Assembly: GCF_045310695.1 (NCBI RefSeq)
Contig: NZ_JBJIAA010000015.1
Coordinates: 1 to 64,000, forward strand
Reading direction: 5' to 3'
DNA from: Clostridium_S neuense
GTDB lineage: Bacteria > Bacillota > Clostridia > Clostridiales > Clostridiaceae
DNA: 64,000 nucleotides
The notes beneath the pieces were generated by a model. It was not told where the DNA came from, did no database searches, and worked only from the letters and a program-made list of their open reading frames with translations. This document shows positions 8,126-17,423 of this stretch, in pieces. Positions within the stretch are counted from its first letter, which is position 1; each line of letters begins with the position of its first letter. The position numbers and the translations under genes are program-made.

Positions 8126-9796
8126 TTAAAATAAACCGACTATAGAGCCATCCTCAAATATATCCATTTTATTAGCGGCTGGTACTTTAGGAAGTCCTGG
8201 CATAGTCATTATATTTCCTGTTTGAACTACTATAAATCCCGCTCCATTAGATACTCTTGCTTCTTTTACAGTTATTTTAAAACCTTCTGGTCTTCCTAAA
8301 AGTGCTGGATTATCCGATAATGAATATTGTGTTTTTGCAACACATATAGGTAGTTTATCCAAATTAAACTTTTCTATTTCTTTTATTTGTTTTTGCGCTT
8401 GAGGTAAATATTCGACCCCATCAGCTCCATATATTTCCTTAGCTATTATATTCATTTTTTCTTTTATACTAAGTTTTTCATCATATAAGCATTTAAAATT
8501 GCTCTTCTCATTTTCAAGTACATCTATTACTTCTTTTGCAAGATCAAGTCCGCCTTCTCCACCTTTTTCCCATACTTCAGTAAGTGCAACTTTAATTCCT
8601 AATTTACTGCAGAAATCTTTTATGTATTTAACTTCATCTTCACTATCAGTTATAAATTTGTTTATAGCAACTACTACAGGAACACCGTATTTTTTAATAT
8701 TTTCAACTTGTTTTTCAAGATTTGAAATACCTTTTTTAAGTGCTTCAACATTAGGTGTGCTTAACTCTGCCTTATCTATACCACCGTGATGTTTAAGTGC
8801 TCTTATTGTTGCAACTACAACAACACAATCTGGTTTTAAATTTCCATATCTGCACTTTATATCAAGGAACTTTTCTGCTCCCAAATCCGCACCGAAACCT
8901 GCCTCTGTTACAGCATAATCCCCAAGCTTTAATGCCATTTTAGTAGCCAATATACTATTACATCCATGGGCTATGTTAGCAAAAGGTCCTCCATGTATTA
9001 TTGCTGGAGTATTTTCAAGTGTTTGAACTAAATTAGGTTTTATGGCGTCTTTCATCAAAAGTGCCATTGCTCCTTGAACATTTAAGTCCTTACAGTACAC
9101 GGGATTTCCATCAAGATCATAAGCAACAAGTATCTTTCCCATTCTCTCTTTTAAATCCATAAGATTATTTGCAAGGCATAGTATAGCCATTATTTCAGAT
9201 GCCACTGTAATCATAAAGCCATCTTCTCGTGGGAATCCATTAACCTTTCCACCAAGTCCTACAACTATACTTCTAAGCGCTCTATCATTCATGTCCATGA
9301 CTCGTTTAAATACAATTCTTCTTTGATCTATTCTCAATGCATTTCCTTGATGAATATGATTATCTATAGCAGCACAAAGTAAATTATTTGCTGAAGTTAT
9401 AGCATGCATATCTCCTGTAAAATGAAGGTTAATATCATCCATTGGTACTACTTGCGCATAACCGCCGCCAGCAGCTCCACCTTTAATTCCAAACACAGGT
9501 CCAAGTGATGGTTCTCTTAATGCAATTACAGTATTTTTATTCATTTTACATAGAGCCTCGCCAAGCCCAACAGTTACAGTAGATTTTCCTTCCCCAGCTG
9601 GAGTTGGATTTATAGCCGTCACAAGTATTAGCTTTCCATCCTTTTTGTCTTTGTTCCTTTGTAAAACATCAAGTGATATTTTACATTTATATTTACCGTA
9701 TAAATCAATGTCGTCTTCTGTGAGTCCAATATTATTAGCAATTTTTACTATGGGTTCCATTTTAGCTTCTTGAGCTATTTCAATATCTGTTTTCAT
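8126..9796 (-). CDS. fhs: Formate--tetrahydrofolate ligase
   Basis: ATP-dependent synthesis of 10-formyl-tetrahydrofolate from formate, feeding purine and C1 metabolism (and the methyl branch of the acetyl-CoA pathway in acetogens). The 556-residue length is typical. The nucleotide loop TPAGEGKS is at 65-72, followed by the conserved REPSLGPVFGIKGGAAGGGYAQV region in two parts, and the C-terminal PGLPKVPAANKMD motif. The ribosome-binding site is weak (GGCGG) and lies inside a predicted leader hairpin at 9806-9840. First gene of the likely fhs-coaX-dus operon. Confidence 0.96.
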   Translation of the reverse strand: MKTDIEIAQEAKMEPIVKIANNIGLTEDDIDLYGKYKCKISLDVLQRNKDKKDGKLILVTAINPTPAGEGKSTVTVGLGEALCKMNKNTVIALREPSLGPVFGIKGGAAGGGYAQVVPMDDINLHFTGDMHAITSANNLLCAAIDNHIHQGNALRIDQRRIVFKRVMDMNDRALRSIVVGLGGKVNGFPREDGFMITVASEIMAILCLANNLMDLKERMGKILVAYDLDGNPVYCKDLNVQGAMALLMKDAIKPNLVQTLENTPAIIHGGPFANIAHGCNSILATKMALKLGDYAVTEAGFGADLGAEKFLDIKCRYGNLKPDCVVVVATIRALKHHGGIDKAELSTPNVEALKKGISNLEKQVENIKKYGVPVVVAINKFITDSEDEVKYIKDFCSKLGIKVALTEVWEKGGEGGLDLAKEVIDVLENEKSNFKCLYDEKLSIKEKMNIIAKEIYGADGVEYLPQAQKQIKEIEKFNLDKLPICVAKTQYSLSDNPALLGRPEGFKITVKEARVSNGAGFIVVQTGNIMTMPGLPKVPAANKMDIFEDGSIVGLF

Positions 9797-9805
9797 AAAT
9801 AAACA

Positions 9806-9840
9806 CCGCCATTATTCCTATAATATATATTTAACAGCGG
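9806..9840 (-). promoter_or_regulatory. Leader hairpin overlapping the fhs ribosome-binding site
   Basis: On the minus strand CCGCTGTTA (9832-9840) can pair with TAATGGCGG (9806-9814), including two G-T pairs, across a 17-nt AT-rich loop. The 3' arm contains the only Shine-Dalgarno-like sequence, GGCGG, in front of the fhs ATG. This is a candidate translational control structure; it does not match a riboswitch class I recognise. Confidence 0.4.
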
Positions 9841-9882
9841 AACCTCCCTTCATTATATATGTTTATCAAAAATTACTTTTTA

Positions 9883-9891
9883 ATTATAGCA
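9883..9891 (-). promoter_or_regulatory. Extended -10 promoter of fhs
   Basis: Minus-strand TGCTATAAT, an extended -10 element about 90 bp upstream of the fhs start. No good -35 is present at the right spacing, which is usual for extended -10 promoters. Confidence 0.5.
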
Positions 9892-9923
9892 CAATAAACA
9901 TGAAAAAATAATCTTTCGCAGCA

Positions 9924-10052
9924 TTAAATAAAATTTAAGGGGGCACATTTTTCAAATTTCAAAACCTTTCAACAACTCATTATCATTCAAATAAATTGAA
10001 AGGTCTGATCTTTTTAAAATATACCCCCTATGATTTATTAAATTTTATTTAA
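9924..10052. repeat. Nested palindromic intergenic element
   Basis: Perfect 15-bp terminal inverted repeat (TTAAATAAAATTTAA at 9924-9938; its complement at 10038-10052), then GGGGG/CCCCC, then AACCTTTCAA/TTGAAAGGT further in, so the whole 129 bp can fold into one long hairpin. It fills the fhs-ftsH gap. Similar palindromes with the words GATTTATT and TTATTTAA occur at 39839-39929 and 46496-46686. Confidence 0.6.
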
Positions 10053-10083
10053 ATTGCTTTCTTACACTATTCTTCATTTGCAG

Positions 10084-10112
10084 AAAATGGAGAAGTTTTC
10101 TTCTCCATTTTA
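10084..10112 (-). terminator. Terminator of ftsH
   Basis: 12-bp perfect stem AAAATGGAGAAG/CTTCTCCATTTT with a 4-nt loop, about 36 bp after the ftsH stop codon. Confidence 0.7.
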
Positions 10113-10147
10113 CTATACTAGTTTTACTTTTTAAATTTTGTATCACA

Positions 10148-11956
10148 TTAACTATTCTGGAATATCTCTTCAAACTCATCAGCTTCAATTTTTTCTTTTT
10201 CAAGAAGGGCTTTTGCAACACCATCAAGCTTTGACATATTTTCCTTAAGCAGCTTTTCAGCTCTCATATATGCATCATCAATGAATCTCTTAATTTCGCT
10301 GTCAATCTTAGCTGCAATTTCCTCACTAAAGTTTCTGTTTGTTCCAAGGTCTCTTCCAAGGAAAACTTCATCTTGATCTTTACCAAAACTAATAGTTCCA
10401 AGTTCCTCACTCATACCATATTCCATAACCATTTTTCTCGCAATACTTGTTGCTCTTTCTATATCACTTTTAGCTCCAGTACTTATATCTCCGATTACAA
10501 GCTTTTCTGCAACTCTTCCTCCAAGAAGACCAACCATCTCGTCAAGCAACTTACTCTTAGACATATAAGAACTATCCTTTTCCGGAAGATGCATTGTATA
10601 TCCTCCAGCCATACCTCTAGGAATTATACTTACCTGATGAACAGGATCACCATTTGGGAGAAGTCTTCCTAAAACTGCATGGCCGGCTTCATGATAAGCT
10701 GTAAGTTTTTTGTCTTCTTCATCTATAACTCTGCTCTTCTTTTCTGGTCCCATTATAACCCTTTTAACTGCTTCTTCAAGTTCAACCATTCCAATTGAAT
10801 TCTTTTTATCTCTAACAGCTAAAAGTGCTGCCTCATTCATTAAGTTTTCAAGATCGGCTCCTGTAAAACCAGGTGTACTTTTAGCAAGTACATCAAGTTT
10901 AATGTCTGGATCAAGCTTTTTATTTTTTGAATGTACTTTTAATACTGCTTCTCTACCTTTTACATCTGGTGCACCTACAAAAACTTGCCTATCAAATCTA
11001 CCAGGCCTCAAAAGTGCATGATCAAGTATATCTGGTCTATTTGTAGCTGCTATTACAATTATACCTTCGTTTATTCCAAAACCATCCATTTCGACAAGAA
11101 GCTGGTTTAGTGTTTGCTCTCTTTCATCATGGCCACCACCAAGTCCTGCACCTCTCTGTCTACCTACAGCATCAATTTCATCTATAAAAACTATGCATGG
11201 AGCATTTTTCTTTGCTTGATCAAATAAGTCTCTTACCCTTGAAGCACCAACACCAACAAACATTTCAACAAAATCAGAACCTGATATGCTGAAAAATGGT
11301 CTTCCTGCTTCTCCTGAAACAGCCTTAGCAAGTAAAGTTTTTCCTGTTCCTGGTGGTCCTACTAATAAAACTCCTTTAGGTATCCTTGCACCCATTTCCA
11401 TATACTTCTTAGGCTGCTTTAGAAAGTCAACTACCTCCTCAAGCTCTGCCTTTTCCTCATCGGCACCTGCAACATCCTCAAAGGTTACTCGTTTTTTCAT
11501 ATCATCTGGTGATGTCATTCTAGCTTTGCTTTTTCCAAAGCCCATAACACCTTTTCCTCCACCACCTTGGGCTTGCTGCATAAACATTACCCAAATCACT
11601 ACCATCATCAATATAAGCAGTATATTAGGTATCCAACCAAACCAAGCTGGAACATTTGTTGGAGGTACATAAGACTCTTCAACCTCTCCATTATTAGGAT
11701 GATCTGAAAGAAATTGATCTAGTCTTTCAAGTGGCACAACTGTTTCAAAAGTTCTTCCATCTTTTAGCTTTCCATCAACTGTCATCTTATCATCTTTCAT
11801 TTGGAAGCTCTTTATATTATTTTGAGTATATTCTTTCTGAAATTCATTAAAACTTATTACATTGCTGCTCTTTCCTTGTTGGGACAAAGCAAACACAGCA
11901 ACAATAAACAATATAATTGCTACAATCCATATCGTAGCACTAGAAATTTTTTTCAA
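10148..11956 (-). CDS. ftsH: ATP-dependent zinc metalloprotease FtsH
   Basis: Membrane-anchored AAA+ protease for quality control and sporulation-related turnover. Two transmembrane helices (about 7-25 and 108-127) flank a small extracytoplasmic domain. The AAA module has Walker A GPPGTGKT (200-207) and Walker B IVFIDEID (255-262), and the protease domain has the zinc motif HEAGH (422-426). Translation starts at TTG with a strong AGAGGGGGG Shine-Dalgarno sequence. The 602-residue length is slightly short at the C-terminal tail, which varies in this family. tilS-hpt-ftsH order matches Bacillus, but ftsH also has its own promoter at 11998-12026. Confidence 0.96.
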   Translation of the reverse strand: MKKISSATIWIVAIILFIVAVFALSQQGKSSNVISFNEFQKEYTQNNIKSFQMKDDKMTVDGKLKDGRTFETVVPLERLDQFLSDHPNNGEVEESYVPPTNVPAWFGWIPNILLILMMVVIWVMFMQQAQGGGGKGVMGFGKSKARMTSPDDMKKRVTFEDVAGADEEKAELEEVVDFLKQPKKYMEMGARIPKGVLLVGPPGTGKTLLAKAVSGEAGRPFFSISGSDFVEMFVGVGASRVRDLFDQAKKNAPCIVFIDEIDAVGRQRGAGLGGGHDEREQTLNQLLVEMDGFGINEGIIVIAATNRPDILDHALLRPGRFDRQVFVGAPDVKGREAVLKVHSKNKKLDPDIKLDVLAKSTPGFTGADLENLMNEAALLAVRDKKNSIGMVELEEAVKRVIMGPEKKSRVIDEEDKKLTAYHEAGHAVLGRLLPNGDPVHQVSIIPRGMAGGYTMHLPEKDSSYMSKSKLLDEMVGLLGGRVAEKLVIGDISTGAKSDIERATSIARKMVMEYGMSEELGTISFGKDQDEVFLGRDLGTNRNFSEEIAAKIDSEIKRFIDDAYMRAEKLLKENMSKLDGVAKALLEKEKIEADEFEEIFQNS

Positions 11957-11997
11957 TCTAGGCCCCCCTCTCTATATGTATAGTTAGTTATTTAAAG

Positions 11998-12026
11998 ATT
12001 GTATCACAACGTATTTTTGTTTACAA
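11998..12026 (-). promoter_or_regulatory. Sigma-A promoter of ftsH
   Basis: Minus-strand TTGTAA (12021-12026), 17-bp spacer, TACAAT (11998-12003), lying in the short hpt-ftsH gap. Confidence 0.6.
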
Positions 12027-12041
12027 TAAAATATATATTAA

Positions 12042-12578
12042 TTATTTATAAATTTCTTCCTTTAAAATACCTATGTAAGGTAAATTTCTATATTTTTCAG
12101 CATAATCAAGTCCATATCCAACTAAAAAATAATCAGGAACTTCAAAGCCTACATATTTTACATATATATCAGCCTTCCTCCTTTCTGGCTTATTTAAAAG
12201 TGTTGTTATTTCTACACTATTTGGATTCTTTGCTCTAAGATACTTTTGAAGATATTTAAGAGTAATTCCTGAATCTATTATATCCTCTACTATTAATACA
12301 TCTTTTCCTTCAATACTAGCATCTAGATCTTTTAATATTTTTACCACTCCTGATGAAGTTGTGGAATTACCATAGCTTGATACTGACATAAAATCCATTG
12401 TACACGGAATATCTATTTCTTTAGCAAGATTAGCCATATACATTACTGAACCCTTCAGTACTCCTATAAGTATAAGATCTTTTTCTTTATAGTCTCTACT
12501 TATATTGTTACCAATTTCTTTGATTTTCTTACTTATTTGTTCCTCATCAATTAATATTTTTTCAATGTCTTCCCTCAT
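12042..12578 (-). CDS. hpt: Hypoxanthine phosphoribosyltransferase
   Basis: Purine salvage enzyme converting hypoxanthine (and guanine) with PRPP to IMP (GMP). The 178-residue length is typical. The PRPP-binding motif VLIVEDIIDSGITL spans 94-107 and the flexible-loop SVSSYGNSTTSSG lies at about 65-77. The ATG overlaps the tilS stop codon by one base (TAATG), so translation is coupled; the tilS-hpt pair is conserved in Firmicutes. Confidence 0.95.
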   Translation of the reverse strand: MREDIEKILIDEEQISKKIKEIGNNISRDYKEKDLILIGVLKGSVMYMANLAKEIDIPCTMDFMSVSSYGNSTTSSGVVKILKDLDASIEGKDVLIVEDIIDSGITLKYLQKYLRAKNPNSVEITTLLNKPERRKADIYVKYVGFEVPDYFLVGYGLDYAEKYRNLPYIGILKEEIYK

Positions 12579-13966
12579 TAGTTATCCTCTCTTTCAACCT
12601 TTATTTTTAAAATTGTTTTTGTTTGATCATCTATTTTAAAGTCCTCGCTTATTTTATGCCCTACAATCCATGCTATTTCATTGCCAAAGCATATAAGAGG
12701 AATTTTTATCCTATCTTCACGTGGAATTTTAAGATTGATAAATATATCCTTAAGCTTTTTAAATGATTTCATACCAAGTGGTTTAAATTTATCACCATCG
12801 TTCCTATATCTTATGCTTATATTTGTTCCTACTTTATTAGCATCAAAATATTTTACATAATCATCCTGTTTAAGCTTTATATCAGTTTTGCTTTCTAGCA
12901 AAGTAACCTCAAATTTGAATCCATTAAACGATATTACATGTGAATTTTCTATGCTTGCCTCATATATTTTTTTATTATCAATAATATCATTACTTTTAAC
13001 TTCAAAACAAATATCCCCATAATTATTGTGTGCAACAATATTATTAGGGAGATTAACCTTCTTACCAGTTCCTACCTGCTGAATATGAATTATATCCTCT
13101 ACATGTTTCTTTTCAATATTATACACATTTCCAGTAAGCTCACTAATAGCTCTTCTTATCATTCTTGATAAAACAGCTTCATGTTCACAAAAAGCTTCCT
13201 TTTTTATTATAATATTTTTTTCATCTAGATAACAATAACTATCGTATTTTTTATTTGCAATTTTTTGCATATAATCATTATCAATACTTACAATGTCACC
13301 TAATCTATTTAAAGCTGCCACGACATCCTCATTAAAATTATTCATTATGTAAGGTATTAAATCTAGCCTTATTTTATTCCTAGTATATAATCTCTCAAGA
13401 TTTGTTTTATCTATTCTTGGAGAAATTTTATTATCCAAACAATATTTTTCTATATCATTTCTACTTGTATTTATAAGCGGTCTTACAAAGACTTCATCTC
13501 TCATAGGCTTTATACCTACCATTCCATCAAGTCCAGTACCCCTTATTATTCTCATGAGTATTGTTTCCGCCCTATCATTTGCATTATGCGCAATTGCTAT
13601 CTTGTTACCTCGAAACTTTTCCATTACCTCTTCAAAAAAATCATACCTTGCCTCTCTTCCTGCAAGTTCACTAGATAATTTTTTTTCTTTAGCAAGCTTA
13701 TTTATATCTACCCTTTTAACATAAAAATCTACATTTAATTCTTCGCAGAACCTTCTTACAAATTCTTCATCTGCATCGGCCTCGGCTCCTCTCAAGCAAT
13801 GATTAACATGGGCCGCACAAATTTCCATGTCAAATTTACTCTTAATGGAGTTTAAAAGATGAAGAAGGCATATGGAGTCAGGGCCTCCGGAAACAGCCAC
13901 TACAACTCTGTCGCCTTTATTAAACATAGAATTTTTCTCTATAGTTTCTATAACCTTATCTATCAA
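12578..13966 (-). CDS. tilS: tRNA(Ile)-lysidine synthase TilS
   Basis: Converts C34 of the CAU-anticodon tRNA-Ile to lysidine, an essential step for decoding AUA. The N-type ATP pyrophosphatase loop SGGPDS is at about 26-31. The middle of the protein has the NANDRAETILMRIIRGTGL motif, and the C-terminal TilS domain carries RYRNDGDKFKPLGM. I chose the TTG at 13966 because GGGAG lies eight bases upstream; the reading frame stays open to a GTG at 13981 that has no Shine-Dalgarno sequence. That gives 462 residues. It overlaps hpt by one base. This is the standard partner of spoIIE upstream. Confidence 0.93.
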   Translation of the reverse strand: MIDKVIETIEKNSMFNKGDRVVVAVSGGPDSICLLHLLNSIKSKFDMEICAAHVNHCLRGAEADADEEFVRRFCEELNVDFYVKRVDINKLAKEKKLSSELAGREARYDFFEEVMEKFRGNKIAIAHNANDRAETILMRIIRGTGLDGMVGIKPMRDEVFVRPLINTSRNDIEKYCLDNKISPRIDKTNLERLYTRNKIRLDLIPYIMNNFNEDVVAALNRLGDIVSIDNDYMQKIANKKYDSYCYLDEKNIIIKKEAFCEHEAVLSRMIRRAISELTGNVYNIEKKHVEDIIHIQQVGTGKKVNLPNNIVAHNNYGDICFEVKSNDIIDNKKIYEASIENSHVISFNGFKFEVTLLESKTDIKLKQDDYVKYFDANKVGTNISIRYRNDGDKFKPLGMKSFKKLKDIFINLKIPREDRIKIPLICFGNEIAWIVGHKISEDFKIDDQTKTILKIKVEREDN

Positions 13967-13988
13967 AAATAACACTCCCACACTCTAG

Positions 13989-14101
13989 TTGACAATTAAT
14001 AGTGGATAGCTTGAGGTTAACAGTTGAAAAGTTTTACAGTTTTCAGTATAAAAAACAAATAACTTTCAACCTCTAATCATCAACTGTACTCTGTAAATTG
14101 A
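13989..14101. repeat. Degenerate copy of the TTGACA-ended intergenic repeat
   Basis: Begins GTTGACAATTAATAGTGG and ends CAACTGTACTCTGTAAATTG, resembling the ends of the elements at 41151-41317 and 36741-36806. The internal part is short and AT-rich with GAGGTTAACAGTTGAAA/TTTCAACCTC pairing. It fills the spoIIE-tilS gap. Confidence 0.4.
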
Positions 14102-14222
14102 TTAAGATATAAAATATCATTATTTGCAAAACTGTAGTAGTTGCAGTTTTAATCTTTCATGTAATTATCAATGCATATTGCTTTACTATTATACCACAAT
14201 TTTTTAAAATTACTTTATAATA

Positions 14223-16613
14223 TTAATACAAATTATATACCTTATTTACTATTACTGTCATATCATCTTCTGCCTTTCCACTACAAAATTCCAATGCCTT
14301 ATTCATAATTATTTCTGCAAGTTCTTTAGGTTTAGATCCATCGCATTTACTTAGGAAATCTACAATCCACTTAGATTCCCCCTTATCCTCTTTTTTACAA
14401 TCCATTACACCATCACTTATCATCACTATTACATCACCATTTTGTACGCTCTTGCTAGTAACCTGGATATCTGCTTTATCAAGTACACCAATTGGCAAGG
14501 TCTTGGAATTAATTACTTGAACCTTATTTTTACGCTTTATAAAGCTATTAACTCCTCCAACCTTCAAAAATTCTGTGCTACCAGAATAAAGGTCTATGTT
14601 GCACAAATCAACTGTCGAAAATTTTTCATCCTCATTAAATTTAAGTGTCATAATAGAATTAACAGCATTTATAGCGGTATTTTGGCTAAGACCAGCAGTT
14701 GTAAACTTTTCTATCAAATCCACAACAGCTTTACTTTCACGCTGAGCCTGAGGTCCATAGCCCATACCATCACTTATCATTACCATATAATTACCGTCTT
14801 TCATTTTGCCAAAGCTATAGCTATCTCCATTTTGTTTTTCACCATCTTTGCAAACTCTACTAACATATGAAGCTACATAGTACTTAGGAGTTTCCTCAAA
14901 TACTACGGTACATAAATTATTTTCAGGAGATATACTGCATCCATCATCCCCGACACACATAATTTTTTCTACAGATCTATTTATAATAGGCAGTACATCC
15001 TTAACACAAATTTGTCTTCCTCCACATGCCCTCATTGTCATTTTTATTATTAATTTTCCATTTTTAGAATTTAAACATATCAAATCCTTAAACTCAATAT
15101 TGTTTTTGCTTAAAATCTTTATTAGTTTTCTTTCCATATCACTGTTGAATTTTAATTCACTTTTAAATTCGGCTAATATCTCTTTAATGGAGCCTCCCAT
15201 ATTATTTATCTGTGATGACATAATTTCTCTTCCCTTGCTCAGCTGCATCCTCCACATTTCATTAATGATATAATTATTAACTATATCTTCAGTGTTTTTA
15301 ATAAGCGATGTTCTTTTTACACATTTCTTTTCTATTTCTTTAGGCAATTTAAAAATATTATTTTGATAATTTTGGATAAGCTCTTCAAATGCTGCATAAG
15401 TATAATAAGTTTCTCTCTTCCAACATATACTTCGCATGTTACAGCTGCCGCAAACCCTATCTGCAAGATTTTCAATAAGTCCACAGCTCTTAGTTTTAAG
15501 TGCAAGTTTATCGTTATCTGCTAAATTATTTAATATATTTGACATAGTAAACAAAACTTCCGAGAAATTATCAAGCCTACTCACAAAAACACCTTTTATT
15601 TTGTCAATATAATTATCATTTATAATTTCCTGCTTTTCATCCCAGTTAATTTCTTTTCTAATTTTTTCATAAATCTTATCTGGCACTGCAAAAAATATAC
15701 CACAAGTTAAAAAAACTTCTATAAAATTTAAATCTCCATGATTTTTGCAATATAAAATTAATATAGAAAGAATAATAACATATGACAAACCTGATGTTAA
15801 TTTGCCTGATTCCTTAAAAACACCAACGATTAGTGCAGCTATACCAAATATACTTATATATATAAGAATATTATCTGTGTTCATTCCAACTATAGCCCCT
15901 AGTGCTATACCAGATGCTGCTCCTACTGCACTTCCACTTACATATGCTAAAATCAATATAAAAAACATCGATAATGTGTTTCTTATTGATACATTAAAAA
16001 GAACAGCTCCCTTGGTTCCAGAAATAGCAATAGAAATCGTTACCGCCATACTTATTATTTCTTCATTAGAAAAAAGATGTCTAGAGTTAATATTCTCAAA
16101 GCATATAATAGAATAGTTGAGAATATAATATAATGACACTGTGCAAGCAGTTTGTATTAATGAAAATAAAAAGGCTGACTCTGCTGTCAAATTTAAAATC
16201 AAAAGTTTAAAAATAGTAAACTCTATAAAAATAGTAAAAAACATAAAGATTAACCTTTTAACTTTTGAAATTTTACTTAAAGCAAAAGCTGTAACACTCA
16301 TAATTAAAATAGATATTATATACATATGAAAATCTTTAAGCTCACTGTGAATAGAAATATATCCAAGTGCAGATGAAATACATGATATTGCACCTACCCT
16401 TTTATCAACCTTAAAATTTAAAATTACCATTATAAAAGCAATTCCAAATGGAGCCATAGAATCAACAATTACAACTCTACTTATAAAAAATGAACTAACT
16501 ACAAATAGCATAAGCTTTATAATAAATATTTTATTTATATTGTTAACTTTAGTGTCTTTCTTGCTTTCTTTAGAAACTCTCTCATAGGTTAATACATTGC
16601 TATCGTACTGCAT
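14223..16613 (-). CDS. spoIIE: Stage II sporulation protein E (membrane PP2C phosphatase)
   Basis: SpoIIE dephosphorylates SpoIIAA to activate sigma-F in the forespore and takes part in polar septation. The N-terminal third is hydrophobic with roughly ten transmembrane helices (about 30-330). A central regulatory region has a cysteine cluster RVCGSCNMRSICW, and the C-terminal PP2C domain shows VMISDGMGYGP and VMISDGVMDC metal-binding motifs. The ATG at 16613 is preferred because GGGTGGTGG lies eight bases upstream; the frame extends to a TTG at 16637 without a ribosome-binding site. That gives 796 residues. Its promoter at 16651-16683 has the non-standard 21-bp spacing of Spo0A-activated genes. 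Confidence 0.95.
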   Translation of the reverse strand: MQYDSNVLTYERVSKESKKDTKVNNINKIFIIKLMLFVVSSFFISRVVIVDSMAPFGIAFIMVILNFKVDKRVGAISCISSALGYISIHSELKDFHMYIISILIMSVTAFALSKISKVKRLIFMFFTIFIEFTIFKLLILNLTAESAFLFSLIQTACTVSLYYILNYSIICFENINSRHLFSNEEIISMAVTISIAISGTKGAVLFNVSIRNTLSMFFILILAYVSGSAVGAASGIALGAIVGMNTDNILIYISIFGIAALIVGVFKESGKLTSGLSYVIILSILILYCKNHGDLNFIEVFLTCGIFFAVPDKIYEKIRKEINWDEKQEIINDNYIDKIKGVFVSRLDNFSEVLFTMSNILNNLADNDKLALKTKSCGLIENLADRVCGSCNMRSICWKRETYYTYAAFEELIQNYQNNIFKLPKEIEKKCVKRTSLIKNTEDIVNNYIINEMWRMQLSKGREIMSSQINNMGGSIKEILAEFKSELKFNSDMERKLIKILSKNNIEFKDLICLNSKNGKLIIKMTMRACGGRQICVKDVLPIINRSVEKIMCVGDDGCSISPENNLCTVVFEETPKYYVASYVSRVCKDGEKQNGDSYSFGKMKDGNYMVMISDGMGYGPQAQRESKAVVDLIEKFTTAGLSQNTAINAVNSIMTLKFNEDEKFSTVDLCNIDLYSGSTEFLKVGGVNSFIKRKNKVQVINSKTLPIGVLDKADIQVTSKSVQNGDVIVMISDGVMDCKKEDKGESKWIVDFLSKCDGSKPKELAEIIMNKALEFCSGKAEDDMTVIVNKVYNLY

Positions 16614-16650
16614 TCTAACATCCACCACCCATAACAAACAATTTAAATTA

Positions 16651-16683
16651 ATTATAGCAAAGCCTTCTGGAAATGTTTGTCAA
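16651..16683 (-). promoter_or_regulatory. Spo0A-type promoter of spoIIE with 21-bp spacer
   Basis: Minus-strand TTGACA (16678-16683) and TATAAT (16651-16656) are separated by 21 bp. Known from Bacillus: spoIIE and spoIIG promoters have consensus hexamers with 21- and 22-bp spacers and need Spo0A~P. The TTTGTCAAT on the plus strand over the -35 resembles a Spo0A box (inference). Confidence 0.75.
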
Positions 16684-16888
16684 TTGGTGTTTATTAAAAA
16701 AGTTTTTTTTAAGACATTTATCCCTACAATACTTATTTACTTATTTTTACTATATATAAAATACTATAACTTTACATTATGAGTACGCATACTTTTTTAT
16801 TTTCACATTTCACTTTTTTTATAACGTTATGTACAAAATTTCATATTTTAAACATGCAATATTAACATACAAAAAATTAATAAAGCAT

Positions 16889-16929
16889 TTTAAAAAAAAC
16901 AAAAAGGCTGTTTTATTCAAACAGCCTTT
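16889..16929 (-). terminator. Terminator of the tRNA operon
   Basis: 11-bp stem AAAGGCTGTTT/AAACAGCCTTT (16903-16913, 16919-16929) followed on the minus strand by a long T tract, directly abutting the CCA end of tRNA-Met. Confidence 0.85.
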
Positions 16930-17005
16930 GGTAGCGGAAATAGGACTTGAACCTACGACACTTCGGGTATGAACCGAATGCTCTAGCCAGCTGAGCTATT
17001 CCGCC
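16929..17005 (-). tRNA. tRNA-Met (CAT), elongator
   Basis: 77 nt with encoded CCA. Acceptor GGCGGAA/TTCCGCT(A), anticodon loop TTCATAC, anticodon CAT. The fully paired acceptor stem identifies the elongator form. Last gene of the five-tRNA operon. Confidence 0.95.
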
Positions 17006-17009
17006 ATAA

Positions 17010-17085
<76 letters not shown>

Positions 17086-17092
17086 ATATATA

Positions 17093-17182
17093 TGGTGCCG
17101 AAGACCGGAATCGAACCGGTACGATGTGATTAGCATCGCAGGATTTTAAGTCCTGTGCGTCTGCCAGTTCCGCCACTTCGGC
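17093..17182 (-). tRNA. tRNA-Leu (TAA), copy 1
   Basis: 90 nt with a long variable arm and CCA. Anticodon loop CTTAAAA gives anticodon TAA. The variable arm stem here is CGATG/CATCG; copy 2 has CGGTG/CACCG. Confidence 0.95.
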
Positions 17183-17196
17183 ATTGTCAAAACTAA

Positions 17197-17272
<76 letters not shown>

Positions 17273-17279
17273 ATATATG

Positions 17280-17369
17280 TGGTGCCGAAGACCGGAATCG
17301 AACCGGTACGGTGTGATTAGCACCGCAGGATTTTAAGTCCTGTGCGTCTGCCAGTTCCGCCACTTCGGC
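17280..17369 (-). tRNA. tRNA-Leu (TAA), copy 2
   Basis: First gene of the operon. Same as copy 1 except for two bases in the variable arm, which change together and keep the stem paired. Confidence 0.95.
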
Positions 17370-17394
17370 ATGCCACTCATCAGCGACAGTATTT

Positions 17395-17423
17395 ATTATA
17401 TATGATACCCACACTATTGTCAA
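17395..17423 (-). promoter_or_regulatory. Consensus sigma-A promoter of the tRNA operon
   Basis: Minus-strand TTGACA (17418-17423), 17-bp spacer, TATAAT (17395-17400), about 25 bp upstream of the first tRNA-Leu. A perfect match to consensus, as expected for stable RNA. Confidence 0.9.

Noticed and set aside
10045..10227. 60-codon ORF overlapping the end of ftsH
   Set aside because: Out-of-frame overlap with the ftsH 3' end and its terminator, with no ribosome-binding site.
11286..11672. Plus-strand 128-codon ORF opposite ftsH
   Set aside because: Antisense shadow of a well-supported gene.
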